Source of the DNA: Diphasiastrum complanatum
Taxonomy: Eukaryota; Streptophyta; Lycopodiopsida; Lycopodiales; Lycopodiaceae
Length of the DNA: 64,000 nt
Direction: 5' to 3'
Assembly (NCBI GenBank): GCA_029204225.1
Contig: CM055103.1
Location: 2,880,406-2,944,405, forward strand
The position numbers and the translations under genes were made by a program. Below are positions 1-10,901 of the stretch, piece by piece. Below the pieces are notes generated by a model that was not told the origin of the DNA, did not search any database, and was given only the letters and a program-made list of their open reading frames with translations. Each line of letters begins with the position of its first letter. Position 1 is the stretch's first letter.

Positions 1-222
1 ATGCCAAGCAACCGTTCAGAAGATTTTTCAGCTTCACCTTTTTTTTTTTGCTTGCCCTTTGATTCAGCTGACAATCCCTTGCCTCTGAATCTTCTTACAG
101 TTTTTGAGCTAGTCCACAATCTCCACAGACTCGGTTTTGTGCTTCCTAGCCAACAAACTGTCGTGAATTTGCAGCTCTCTGTTCTTGTCCGGTGATTCAA
201 CCCAAAAAGGGCTCTGATACCA
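1..222 (-). mobile_element. 5' leader stub of a minus-strand LTR retrotransposon
   Basis: Read on the minus strand, a perfect initiator-Met primer-binding site (211-222) leads into this stretch, so it is the start of the internal region of an LTR element whose body lies beyond the left edge of the window. No gag similarity could be recognised in either strand. The matching 5' LTR should begin just right of 222, but no clear terminal CA is seen there. Confidence 0.45.
211..222 (-). promoter_or_regulatory. Primer-binding site, initiator tRNA-Met type
   Basis: The plus strand reads GCTCTGATACCA, the complement of TGGTATCAGAGC, which is the standard plant LTR-retrotransposon primer-binding site for initiator tRNA-Met. 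It fixes this element's direction as minus. Confidence 0.7.
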
Positions 223-668
223 AGTTAAGAAAACACAATTTAAACACCCGACCGGATCAATCACCACAGCAGAACGTCAAGTGCAACAAGAAAACATAAT
301 TGCTCTCCTCAAACTGTATATTCAACTAATAAGTAAGTACAAAGATAAGTTGCTTAAAAGCACTCAAAGGGCTCGTAAAAGAAAGATGGCCTGATAACTC
401 TAGAACTAAGCACACGTGGTGCCGTCGAAATAAGAAAGCACTGTATAAGTCGATCATTGCTAGTTTAACTGTCACTCCTAACCTCCTCAAGTAAAAAACC
501 TTTCTCTTTTAGCTTGACTTGTCCTTTCTTCAACTCTTAGCATGAAACCATGCTTCATCTTTTCTTTCCTATATGCTTAATGTGAGGCCATGGAATTTAT
601 AACTAGTTGAAAAAGGAAGAAATAGAAAAGTTTTCTCAACAAAAGTCCACAAAGGCTTCCAAGGATAG
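223..668. other. Unassigned, probably 5' LTR remnant
   Basis: No gene is recognisable. Its place directly behind the primer-binding site at 211-222 makes a 5' LTR remnant likely, but no second copy of it was found in the window to confirm this. Confidence 0.3.
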
Positions 669-785
669 ACATACATGCATACACATACACATACACATAC
701 ACATGCACATGCACATGCACATGCACATACATACACATACACACACATCTACATGCACATACATACACATAGACATACACACACA
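669..785. repeat. CA-rich microsatellite (ACATAC/ACATGC units)
   Basis: An imperfect array of six-base units, mostly ACATAC and ACATGC, runs up to the end of the neighbouring LTR at 788. Open frames across it encode only His/Thr/Met repeats and are not genes. Confidence 0.85.
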
Positions 786-787
786 AA

Positions 788-1832
788 TGTCAAAAATAGG
801 ATGGATAAATTGCAGCGGAAACTCCTACTTCTAATGCATGACTTCGCCTATCAAATTGAACAAATCTATAGTGATGGAAATCACGTCCAATCTTTAGCAA
901 CTAACTTTTGCTAGATACTAAGTGATTACGTAGCCAAACATAGGTATTGAATTCTCAAACAATTTCTATCAGTTACAAAAGCAATACAGAGATGCATGCA
1001 TTCCGACACATACTGAACGCAATAAGAAGATAGTCTTGATTCATAAAAGCAAATCAGATGCTAATGAGCGCAAGACAATAGCGAATAGAAACTGTGCAAT
1101 CTAAGTTGTCTCTGAGTAATTGAGAATAAGTTTGATAATAAGCAGCTCTGCTGATAAGCAGTAGCGCAATAGCAACTCTAAAATAAATCTCTAAAAGACT
1201 GATGTAGAATGCTCAAGAGAGTTCAAGCTTGAAAGCTTGATAGAGAGCTAACAACAATACTTTTTGATTGTGAATGATCTGTTTGATAAGAGCGCAAAAA
1301 GTGTCGTGTAATAACACTCAACTCCTTCACAATTCACAATGTTGATGCATTGTTTCAGAACTTTCTTCTCAAAAATTGATTGCTGATAAGTGGTGAAAAT
1401 TGGCCGTAAACAGTCTGTCTGCATAAATGAACTAAAATTGTCACTTTGCAGAAATGAATTGAAATTGCCACAGGCGACAGTGTCGCAAAAGGCGAAAAAG
1501 ACAACACTGTAATTTTACACGGAATTTCTGACAGGCGACAGTGTCATAAGATGTCATTTCCTTAATATTGGGGTAGCTCCACACTTTGCCAGAGTCATTT
1601 CCTTAACATTTGAGGCACTTTGAAAAATGCGACTCTGTATATTTAATTGTAATTCCTGACAGGCAAAAAATGCGACACTGTTGTCAAACTCTATGTATTT
1701 TTGCAGACTGTGTAAAAACACTTGTAAATCTGCAGACTGTGTAAAGACACGGGAAAATCCATAGAACTGGATAAACAATGGATGTGGATTAAAACTGATT
1801 AGTCGATTAGTAAGAAGGAGAATAATCCAACA
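788..1832 (-). mobile_element. 3' LTR of the minus-strand copia element (about 1045 bp)
   Basis: On the minus strand the coding region ends, a purine-rich tract (TTAAGGGAGAG) follows, and the LTR opens with TGTTGG at 1832. It closes with TTGACA at 788, giving TG...CA ends. The part at about 830-1050 is an inverted match of 8880-9060, the tail of a related LTR in plus orientation. The central part (about 1090-1760) matches 8361-8820 in the opposite sense to that expectation (see findings). Confidence 0.65.
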
Positions 1833-1839
1833 CTCTCCC

Positions 1840-3333
1840 TTAATCTGAATCCTTGAATGCCTTGATCTTCAAACTTAGTTCTACACAGAATCTTCTGTGT
1901 GCTTCCAAACTTAATGCTTTGGAAAGAATATCTGCTGTGATATCTTGCGTTCTACAGTGCTGCAATATGACCTCTTCGTTGAGAACTTTAATTCTGATGA
2001 AATGATACTTCAGTTCAATGTGCTTACTCCTAGAATGAAATCTAGGGTTGGCTGATAAAACAATGGAACTTTGATTATCACAAAATAATGTCATCGGAGC
2101 ATATTGATTCAGACCGATATCTAACAGTAAGTTCCTTAACCAAATTGCTTCCTTTGTAGCTTGAGAGGCTGCGATATACTCTGATTCAGTGGAAGATAGA
2201 GCTACTGAAGATTGCTTGTGACTGTTCCAGAAAATTGGACCATTGTTGAGGAAGAATGTAAATCCGAAAGTGGATTTACGAGTGTCTACATCTCTTGTCC
2301 AACTTGCATCTGTGTAACCACTGAGTAAATTGAGTTTGTCGTTGTCGACTACTCCATAAGAAATGCAAAAGTCCATAGTAGCTCAAAGATATCTCATGAC
2401 TCTGATAAGAGCCTTCCAACGTGTTACACCATGATTAGTCATAAATTGATTGAGAGAGCTGATTGCAAAAGCTATCTCTGGTCTGGTATAGATCATGGCG
2501 TACATAAAAGATCCTATAATAGAATGGTAAGGATACTCATGCATCTGCTGCTTCTCATGAATTGTTTGGAGACACTGGTCCTTTGACAATTTGAGACTTG
2601 GTTCCATTGGTGAGAGAGCTAACTTGCAATTAATCAGATTATATCTGACTAACATGTTGTAGATGTACATCTGTTGTGCAATGTAGACCAACTTCTATTT
2701 TCTGTCTCTGTGGATTTGTATACCAAGGCAGAAATGAGCTTCGCCCAGATCGGTCATGTCGAATTTGAAAGATAACATTGTCTTGGCCTCCTTTATCAGA
2801 TTGGTATTGTTGCTGAAAAGCAATGTATCATCCACGTATAAAGTGATAATGATAAAATATTGTTGCACTCCTTTAAAGTAAACATTTGAATCTGAAGAGC
2901 TGGGTGTGTAGCCGTGATCAATAAGGAAAGTATTGATCCTTTGAAACCATGGTCGAGCATATTGCTTCAAGCCATAAAGTGCCTTATGGAGTTTACACAC
3001 ATCATTGTGTTTACTCGCGATAATATAAACTTCGGGTTGCACCATGTAAATGTCGTCTTTGATAATTCCATTGAGATATGTTGTCTGTACATCCATTTGA
3101 TGTATTTCCAAATCTGCTGCAGTGACAAATGATAGCAAAAGTTGAATAGAAGAATGCTTGACTGCTGGACTAAAGGTCTCAGTATAATCAACGTTGTATA
3201 CTTGAGAAAATCCTCTAGTGACAAGTTGTGCCTTTCTCCTATTGATGCTTCCATCTACATTGTACTTGATTATAGATATACAAGGAATAAAAGAAAAGGC
3301 ATAGAAATCCCAAATAGATTTGGGATAAAACAA
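1840..3333 (-). pseudogene. Copia reverse transcriptase and RNase H, broken
   Basis: Three open stretches cover this end of pol. At 2695-3333 lies the RT palm with an intact YVDD box (near 2830) and the DVQTTYLNG and KALYGLKQ motifs. At 2383-2691 is the RT C-terminal part (SPMEPSLKLSKDQ, then SLNQFMTN). At 1840-2376 is RNase H with DASW, SSTESEYIA and the closing HSRSKHIELKYHF segment. A stop separates the first two pieces around 2692, and the last two are out of frame near 2380. RT copies the element's RNA into DNA and RNase H removes the RNA strand. The homologous plus-strand copy at 6786-8304 confirms the domain order. Confidence 0.85.
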
Positions 3334-3700
3334 ATTATCAATGAATCTTAATTTCTCACTCCATTGGAATAATGTGTTTTGGTTTTTTTCAAAGGGATCA
3401 TTCCAATTCTTGTAAATATTTAAATGATGGAATCCTAATATAATGTATTAAACTTTGCAATAATATTTATTTATCACAAACTCATATATGAAAAATAAGC
3501 CAATTGGATGTTAATGCTATGTATAAAATAATAAGGTGGACTTGACACAATTATAAAATATAATCTTACATCTCTAACATGCTACTAAACTCAGTGGAAA
3601 GCCTAATGAACATATTACTTATTGGTAATTTGACTTGAGAACATAAAGCAGACTTAACACTTTAAAACTTAGCAAGAAGGCAAAATTTTATAGCACACCA
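3285..3700. other. About 410-bp AT-rich insertion in the copia RT
   Basis: In the related plus copy (about 6947-6990) the residues DCKW are followed within a few codons by KYKADGS. Here the same flanks (CKWM near 3705 and KYNVDGS near 3270) are separated by about 410 bp of AT-rich DNA with no recognisable coding. No clear terminal repeats or target duplication were found. It could be a small non-autonomous DNA element or other filler. Confidence 0.5.
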
Positions 3701-5125
3701 TCCATTTGCAATCAACTACGTTTCTGCTAGCAGGTAATTTGACAATTGTCCATGTCTGGTTCTTGATAAGAGATGAATACTCTTTGTCCATAGTTTCTTT
3801 CCAGAGATCTGAATCAGGCTGACTAAGTGCCTCTTGGACAGATGTCGGTTCCTGAACAAGGTAGGCTGCAGACTCATTGATATAGCGGTTAGGTGGTTTG
3901 CTTGCTCTTGAAGATCTTCTGGGTAATAGAGGAAGTTGATCATTTCCATCATACTGTAGTTGCTGAGCTGCAACATCATCATCTTCTGATTCGCCGCTGG
4001 TAGGTTGTTTGGGGAGAGTACAAGAGCTTGGGCTTTCAATGAGTATAGTCGACTGAGGAACTAGTAGGCTCAATATGTCAGGTGAAGTTGAAGTTCGGCT
4101 GAATGGGCTACGCCTTTTCCCTTGAGGTCTTGAAACTGATCTTCGATGAAGATGACATCCCGGCTCGTGAATATCTTCGACTCGATAGGATCGAACAACT
4201 TGTAGGCTTGATCTGAAGTAGTTTAGTTGATGAAAATACATTTGATACTCTGGAAGTCGAGCTTCTTCCTAAGATCACGAGGTATCTGTGCAAAAGCAAT
4301 ACATCCAAAAACTCGTAGGTTTGATAAAGAAGGTTTGGTACCTATCCAAACTTTGAATGGTGTTTTGTTTGAGAGACCTTTAGTAGGACATATGTTCTGA
4401 ATATAGGTTGCTGTTGAGACAGCTTCAGCCCAGAAGGACTTCGAAACTGTAGCATGTGATAACATGCACTTTGTCGATTCAACTAAGGTTCTGTTCTTTC
4501 TCTCAGCAAGACCATTTGATTGAGGCGAATAGGAGGTAATGTATTGTTGCTCAATGCCGTTGTTAAGGCAATACTCCTTGAATTTGATGGAGATGTATCC
4601 TCCCCCGTTATTTGACCTCAATGCTTTGATTCTTTTGCCAGTTTGATTCTCAGCATGCTCTTTGAATTGCCTGAATTTGGTGAAGGCCTCTGATTTCTGC
4701 TTAATGAAGTAAACAGTTGTTCTTCTAGAGAACTCCTTAATGAAAGTGATGAAATACTTTGCATCTAATAATGAAGGAGTTTTCATAGGTCCGCAAATAT
4801 CCGAATGAACAACATCTAACAGATCTTTTGCTATATGCCTATGGTTTGATCTAAAAGGAATCCTAGCCTGCTTTCCAAAGATGCAGCTATGACAGACAGG
4901 GAGATCGACCTTACCTGTAGGATAGTTGAGATCAAAAACCATGGATTGTCTGGACATGTTCAAAACTGATGCATAATTCAAGTGTTGTAAGCGATGATGC
5001 CATAGTAATGCTTTATTGACTAGAATTGAGATTTTCAAGACTTCACTAGACTCAGAAACAATGTACCAATCTATATAAGTAACCCTGCCTCTTGCCAAGT
5101 GCAATGATCTTACTACTCCTATCAA
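3669..5125 (-). pseudogene. Copia integrase and integrase-to-RT linker, broken
   Basis: The stretch 4223-5125 holds the GAG_pre/integrase zinc-binding part (HHRLQHLN, then CHSCIFGK) and the integrase core, with the first catalytic Asp in VVHSDICGP and the Glu in AERKNRT. The second catalytic position reads LRSNNGG, with Asn where active copies have Asp, so strand transfer should be lost. The overlapping frame 3669-4241 carries the variable linker and the segment (YLVQEPTSVQEALSQ) that precedes RT, after a frameshift near 4230. Confidence 0.8.
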
Positions 5126-6115
5126 TAATTTTGTATTGATCAGATTTGAATTCTACTTTATGACCTAAATCTGCAATTCTACTTATTGGTAACAAATTTG
5201 TAGAGAGTTTAGGAACATATAAGACCTTTGATAGTAGTTTGAACTGATCATGCTGGAATCTCAATCTTATAGTACCTTCACCTTCAATAGTGTGAGTACT
5301 ATTGTCACCAAGATGAACAAATTTCTTTGTGTTGTAAGGCATGTAGGAGTTGAAAATCTCACATTGATTGGTCATGTGTTGAGTTGCTCTAGAATCAAGA
5401 AACCATGAATCATCTAAAAATGTGCTTTGGTCTTTGACCATGAATGTGCCTTCGTCCACTTCGACTTGGGGAGATGATGAAACTGTGTTTGCTTGATGAT
5501 CATGTTGCTTGGCTGCATTCTTCGGTTGAAGAATTCGGCAATCCTTGATCTCATGGTTATTATGCTTGCAATACCTGTAAAACATTTTCTTCTTTGATTG
5601 TGGATCTGATGATTGTGCTTGACTTTGAGTCTACTTCTGATTCGTTGTAGCCTTCTTGGAGCTTATCTATTTATGTCGCTTAGCGCCTTTGTTGACATAT
5701 AGAGCCTGAGAGGAGGAAGTAGACGAAACCTCCTAACTTCTTCGAATATCTTCTTGCAGCAACATAGTGATAATTCTAGTAAGAGTTAAATATGAGTGTG
5801 TCAATATGATCACCACCCAGTTCTCATATGTAGAGGGCAGGCTTGAAAGCAATGTCATAATTACGTCTTGATCTTCTATGACTGATCTGACAGCGGCCAT
5901 CTGTAAACTCTTAAACTGGTTAATATGACTATGAAGAGAATCACCATTAGACATCTTGAATGTGAAGAATTTCCTTTGTAGATATAACATCATATAGTGA
6001 GTTCAGAATGTCCCAAACTTCTTTTGAAGTTCTAGCTTCAACTATGTGTCCACACAATCGATTCCATGGTCTCCAAGGACCTTGCTCTCGACCTCCCCAA
6101 ATCATTCTCAAGATG
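5052..6115 (-). pseudogene. Copia gag and protease, broken
   Basis: At 5052-5585 are a zinc-knuckle remnant (CKHNNHEIKDC, first Cys pair damaged) and the aspartic protease with WFLDSRATQHMT. The usual Asp-Ser-Gly active-site triplet is Asp-Ser-Arg here. At 5733-6115 is a UBN2-type gag, with a frame change near 5990 between VWDILNSLYD and LQRKFFTFKM. The N-terminal part of gag is missing at the junction with the plus-strand fragment. Confidence 0.75.
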
Positions 6116-6785
6116 TGGCAAAGTATGTGAGGATTGTGGACTTTGAAAGTCTCACAAGACATCCTACAAGAGATCCTTGTCAAGATCTACCTCTCCTTTA
6201 GATCTTATACATTCTGATGTACATTCCTTTTCACATGAAAGTAATGGAGGTGCCTTAATATATGTGACTTTCATAGATGATTGTACTAGATTTACTTGGA
6301 TAGATCTATTGCCAAAGAAAAGTCTTGTATTTGAAGCTTTTGTAAAGTTTAAATCTCTTGTTGAGAAGCAACTTAGTTCTAACATCAAAGTCCTAAGATG
6401 TGATAATGGAGGAGAATATATCTCCCATAGAATGAGAGATGTTTGTGAGAGTAATAGCATAAGAAGAGAGTCCACATGTTCCTACACCCCTCAACAAAAT
6501 GGGGAGGCCGAGAGAAAAAATAGAACTATATGTGAATATGCCAAATCCTTGAGATTAGATGCATCTCTACCCATTTCCTTTTGGGGAGAAGCTATTACTT
6601 GTGCTAACTTTTTGTGTAATAGGCTTCCAAGTAATGCCATTGGTGGGAGGGATCTCACCATATCAAGATTTGTACGGCAATAAGCCAAGTGTAAAATATT
6701 TAAAAGTTTTTGGATGTATTTGTTATGTCCATATTCCTTTGGAAACTAGAAAGAAAGAGGATGTAACTTCTTTCAAAGGAATTTT
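6116..6785 (+). pseudogene. Copia integrase fragment, plus strand
   Basis: Starts in the zinc-binding region (VCEDCGL then a stop) and continues into an integrase core from 6177, with HSDVHS, CDNGGEYISH and AERKNRT. All three catalytic acidic residues are therefore present, unlike the neighbouring minus copy. A frame change near 6650 leads into GNKPSVKYLKVFGC. The fragment stops at about 6785, where an RT segment of another copia lineage begins, so this is a junction of two truncated pieces. Confidence 0.8.
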
Positions 6786-8304
6786 TTGACGAGTCTACAA
6801 CTTACTTTGTTCAAGAGTTGACGACTGTCGAAGAGGCACTCAGTCAACGATCTTTGGAAAGAAGCTATGGATAAAGAGTATTTATCTCTTATCAAGAACC
6901 AGACTTGGATAGTTGTCGAATTACCTACCAATAAAAATGTAGTTGATTGCAAATGGTTGTTCAAAATCAAGTACAAGGCAGATGGAAGTATCGATCGAAG
7001 AAAGGCTTGACTTGTTTTTTCTTAGGTACACAACGTTGACTACACTGAGACTTTCAGTTCAGTAGTTAAGCATTCTTCTATCAGACTTCTATTGTCATTT
7101 GCTGTTGCAGCAGATTTGGAAATACATCAAATGGATGTATAGACAACATATCTTAATGAAGTTATTGAAGAGGAAATTTACATGGTGCAACCTAAAGGTT
7201 ACAATATCGAAGGTAAACACAATCATGTGTGTAAACTCCATAAAGCACTTTATGGCTTGAAGCAATCTGCTCAAGCATGGTTTCAAAGGATCATTACTTT
7301 CCTTATCGATCACAACCAAACACTTCAGATTCGAATGTCTACTTCAAGTTAGTGTAGCATTATTTTATTATCATGACTTTGTATGTGGACAACACATTGT
7401 TTTTCAACAATAGTATCGATCTGATAAAAGAAGCTAAGACAATGCTATCTTCCAAATTCGACATGACCGATCTGGCTCAGTACTGTCTAGGTATTCAAAT
7501 CCAAAGAGACAAAAAGTAGAAGTTGATGTACATTACTCAACAAAGATACATTCACAATGTCTTAATCAGATATAATCTGATGAATTGCAAATTAGCTCTC
7601 TCACCGATGGAGCCATGACTCAAGATGTCGAAGGACTAGTGTCCTTGAACAATCAAAGAGAAGGAGCAGATGTGTGAGTATCCTTATCATTCGATAATAG
7701 GATCTCTTATGTACGCAATGATCTATACCAGACCAGACATAGCTTTTGTAGTCAGTTCCTTAAGTCAATTTATGACCAATCTTGGTATTACACATTGGAA
7801 GGCTCTTATCAGACTTTTGCATTGGTTGTGGAGCAGTCGACAATGACAAACTCAATATTCTCAATGGTTATTCAAATGCAAGTTGGGCAGGAGGTAGACA
7901 CTCGTAAATCCACTTCTGAATTTACATTCCTCTTTCAACAATGGTCTTATTTCATGGAACAGTCGCAAGAAAACTTCAATTGCTCTATCTTCTACTAAAT
8001 TAGAGTATATCGCAGCCTCTCAAGCTACAAAGGAAGCAGTATGGTTGAGAAACTTACTTTCAGATATCAATCTGAATCAGTATGCTTTAACAATTCTATA
8101 ATCAAAGTGCCATTGCTTTATCAGCCAACCCTAGATTTCATTCTAGGAGTAAGCACATTAAAATTAAGTATCACTATGTCAGAAGCAAAGTTCTCAACAA
8201 AGAGGTTGACTTGCAGTACTGACAGCGAATATTTCTTGTATGCACGCACAAAATTTTGTGCAAAGCTAAGTTTGAAGGTCAAAGCATTCATGGATGCAAA
8301 TTAA
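6786..8304 (+). pseudogene. Degenerate copia RT and RNase H, plus strand
   Basis: Homologous along its length to the minus copy at 1840-3990: it opens with YFVQELTTVEEALSQ, runs through NVDYTETFS, HKALYGLKQ and LSPMEP, and ends in the RNase H segment HSRSKHIKIKYHY. It is riddled with stops and frameshifts, and the RT box reads YVDN instead of YVDD. The last open part (8041-8304) runs to a purine tract that abuts the LTR. Confidence 0.8.
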
Positions 8305-9070
8305 GGGGGAGGGTTGGATTATTTTTCTATTTGATCGAATAATTGATCTTTAATCTTTGGATAGAAACCGCGTACTCTAAGTTATCTCCGAGTAACTGAA
8401 AACTCTGTCTGATTGCGCTTCCGCTGATAAGTAGTAAGCGTAATAGCAACACTAAGCTCTAAGCTAAGATAGAAACGAAGCTAGAAAAGAGCATTAAGAG
8501 AGCTTATGAATGTTTGATGATTAGCTATTTATACTAAGCAATTGACGCACATCCAGTAGGACAGCTTTTAGATCACAGATCATAATAGCCAGTTGGCCAT
8601 AATGAGCTGGCATCCATTCAGTTAGGTCTTCTCAAAAATTTAAACAGGTAGGGCAAGTCTGTAGCTTCAATTCAAGTGGAACAATAATTGTCTTTCATCG
8701 ACATGGCCGAAGTCTTCGACTTTCATCGGGGACGTCGATATGTCAGATGATGTCGGATATGTCGGAGCCACCTGTTAGTGCTTTCCGAGCATTTCTGCAG
8801 ACTGTGTAGAATCTTGTGCTCATCATCATCATTTGACTTTGTACATGCTACATGTTGAATCAATCTACTCCTTTTATTGCATTCAGTTGTATGTCAGAAT
8901 AATGTATGCATCTCTGTGATTGTTTTTGTAATTGATAATCTCTTATTGGTTTTTGTTTGATAATTCAATACTTCATTATTTGGCTATGAAATCACTATAA
9001 TGCTAACGATTCAAAGTTGGTCACTATAAGATTGAACGTGACTTCTGTCATTATGTTTTGTTTACTATTG
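8305..9070 (+). mobile_element. 3' LTR of the plus-strand copia fragment, with inverted core
   Basis: Begins after a purine-rich tract (TTAAGGGGGAGGG) with TTGGATTATTT, matching the start of the minus LTR at 1832. Its tail (8880-9060) matches the minus LTR's tail at 830-1050 in inverted sense, as expected. The middle (about 8361-8820) matches 1090-1760 in the same plus sense, so it is flipped relative to the LTR ends. The exact right end is not clear. Confidence 0.6.
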
Positions 9071-10901
9071 ATATGCATAGTCATGTATTAGGGCTTTATT
9101 CCGTTGCGCTCGATAAGTCACCATAGTCTTCGACTTGTCGTTATTGCATTCTCTCTTTCCAACATGATGCCTATGCATCTTTTGTCAATTGGAGCACGAT
9201 CTATTGAGAGGTTTCCATTGCAACAATTTTATGAATGGATTGTAAACATCTTCTTAGCACTTAGATGGCTACTCCTCCATTATGAATTGCACCTTGCTTC
9301 TAGGGACTCACACATTGTTGACCATTCTTCTATGTTGTTTTGGCACTCGTGTAGACTCTCGGGTTTATGGCATGTTTAGACTGCTCGCGCGACAAACAGG
9401 TAATTTAATGTTTTGACACCCTTGCTACTCCTGGTTGGTTGTTTTGATTTCACATAAAAAATGTATCATGCTACATCTTGTATGTTACTTGGCTAGGCTG
9501 CGCCTCCATGCATGTTTGACACTTATGGCCCCTGTTTTACTCTCTTGGTGATTGCTACAATTCAGTGATCTTTTGGGCTCACCTTTTAGTTCCTTATCAT
9601 ACTCTCTTATATGTTTGGAGCCTTTGAATTTAGCAAGCTAATCTTCTTATTTTTTAACATCTAGTCCATTCCTAGTAGTCATTTAATAGTTTTGCCAAGA
9701 AAAGAATAAACTCTTACCGTATTCTTGAGTTAGAAGACTGAATATAGTATACCTTACCCTAGTCATAAGGAGAACTGGAGAAGTTTGGCATCTACTTGAG
9801 AATAAAATAAACCTATTCTACTTAAACTAAAAAATTAGAGCTCTAATGTTTGGGCATTAGAGCTACTGCCCCCTCCTAGGTTACACATTCTTTTAAATTG
9901 CCCAAGCACAATCCATATTTGGGCCAGGTGCAATAGTTTTATTGTAGGTTTTGGTATTTTAATTTAAAAAAAACATGGGCAAAATGCTCAAATATGCTCT
10001 AGGCTGGTGGGCAATCCAAATTAGAGTTGCTTGTCTATCAACCTGCCCTAAGAGTAGGGCCTTTGGGTGGTATGAATTGGCCACACTCTAATAAAGAAGG
10101 CCATATTTTTATAAAACAGACCCAAATTGCTTTTAAAGAATCTTTATGGCCCCTTCTGACGCGGCCCTGGTCACTGAGTCACCGGCAATGCGAATCCCAC
10201 GTGACCAGGTCACATGGGCGCTCGTGGTATCGACACGTCAGCCTCCCACTTGGATGATGAGTCCAATCGGTGCTTGGAATTTGAAGGGCAAGCCTCTCAG
10301 TAGATTGAAATTTGAAAAGCCAGCCTTTCTTTCGAGATGGAAACTATCATTCTCTAGTCATCGTCAACCTTCAACTTCGTACTTTAGTTCTTGACGGGCC
10401 TTCTGACTGAAAAGTGCAACGAGTCCAGATTCGTTCCAAAAATGCAGCTATATTCCGTCTTGAAAGGCTCAAATACGTCTGGATTTTCAATGTGAAGGGT
10501 ATGTGTTACTAAAACTCTCCTCTGCGTTAAATTGTGCAGGAACTCGATGCAGCAGCAGGAAAGGAATGTATTCTGACGATCATGGCTCTGGAGATGGCTG
10601 GATCTAGCTATGAGCAATCGCCTCGTAAATCATTTGGAAAGATCCTTCTGCTGCATATAATTTGCAGTGTGATGGATCGGATCCCAATTGATCAATGTGA
10701 GGATCTAGTTTTGGGAATGGCTGCAGATTCTGGGGGAATTATCTGAGTTTGATGGTGTGGTTTTGTATCTTCCATGTAATGGTAGAGGTTTCAATGCGAA
10801 TAAGGAAGAAATTCTGATGCCCATCTTGGGTTTTGACTCTGAAGAGGTGTGATCATGAAGCTCTGATTGCTGTATAGCAAATTGGTGGAGGATTGGGCGG
10901 T
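9071..10901. other. Intergenic, upstream of the TPR-like gene
   Basis: No transposon protein similarity was seen. A small inverted repeat (AGCTCTAATG, 9839-9848, with 9855-9864, 6-nt loop) sits near 9.85 kb. The stretch from about 10.4 kb to 10.9 kb probably holds the promoter and 5' leader of the TPR-like gene; no TATA box could be assigned with confidence. Confidence 0.4.

Larger units (their letters stand above)
1840..6115 (-). mobile_element. Ty1/copia retrotransposon body, 5' end lost
   Basis: Read right to left, the order is gag, zinc knuckle, protease, integrase, RT, RNase H, then polypurine tract and 3' LTR, the Ty1/copia order. The element has no 5' LTR: near 6115 its gag runs into a plus-strand integrase fragment of another copy. 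Several frame breaks, a ~410-bp insertion in RT, and an Asp-to-Asn change at the second catalytic position of integrase show it is dead. Confidence 0.85.

Noticed and set aside
577-914. His/Thr-rich open frames over the CA repeat
   Set aside because: Microsatellite; the same DNA is open on both strands because of its composition.
10893-10901. Start of the TPR-like protein three codons earlier
   Set aside because: The codon there is TTG; the first ATG is at 10902.
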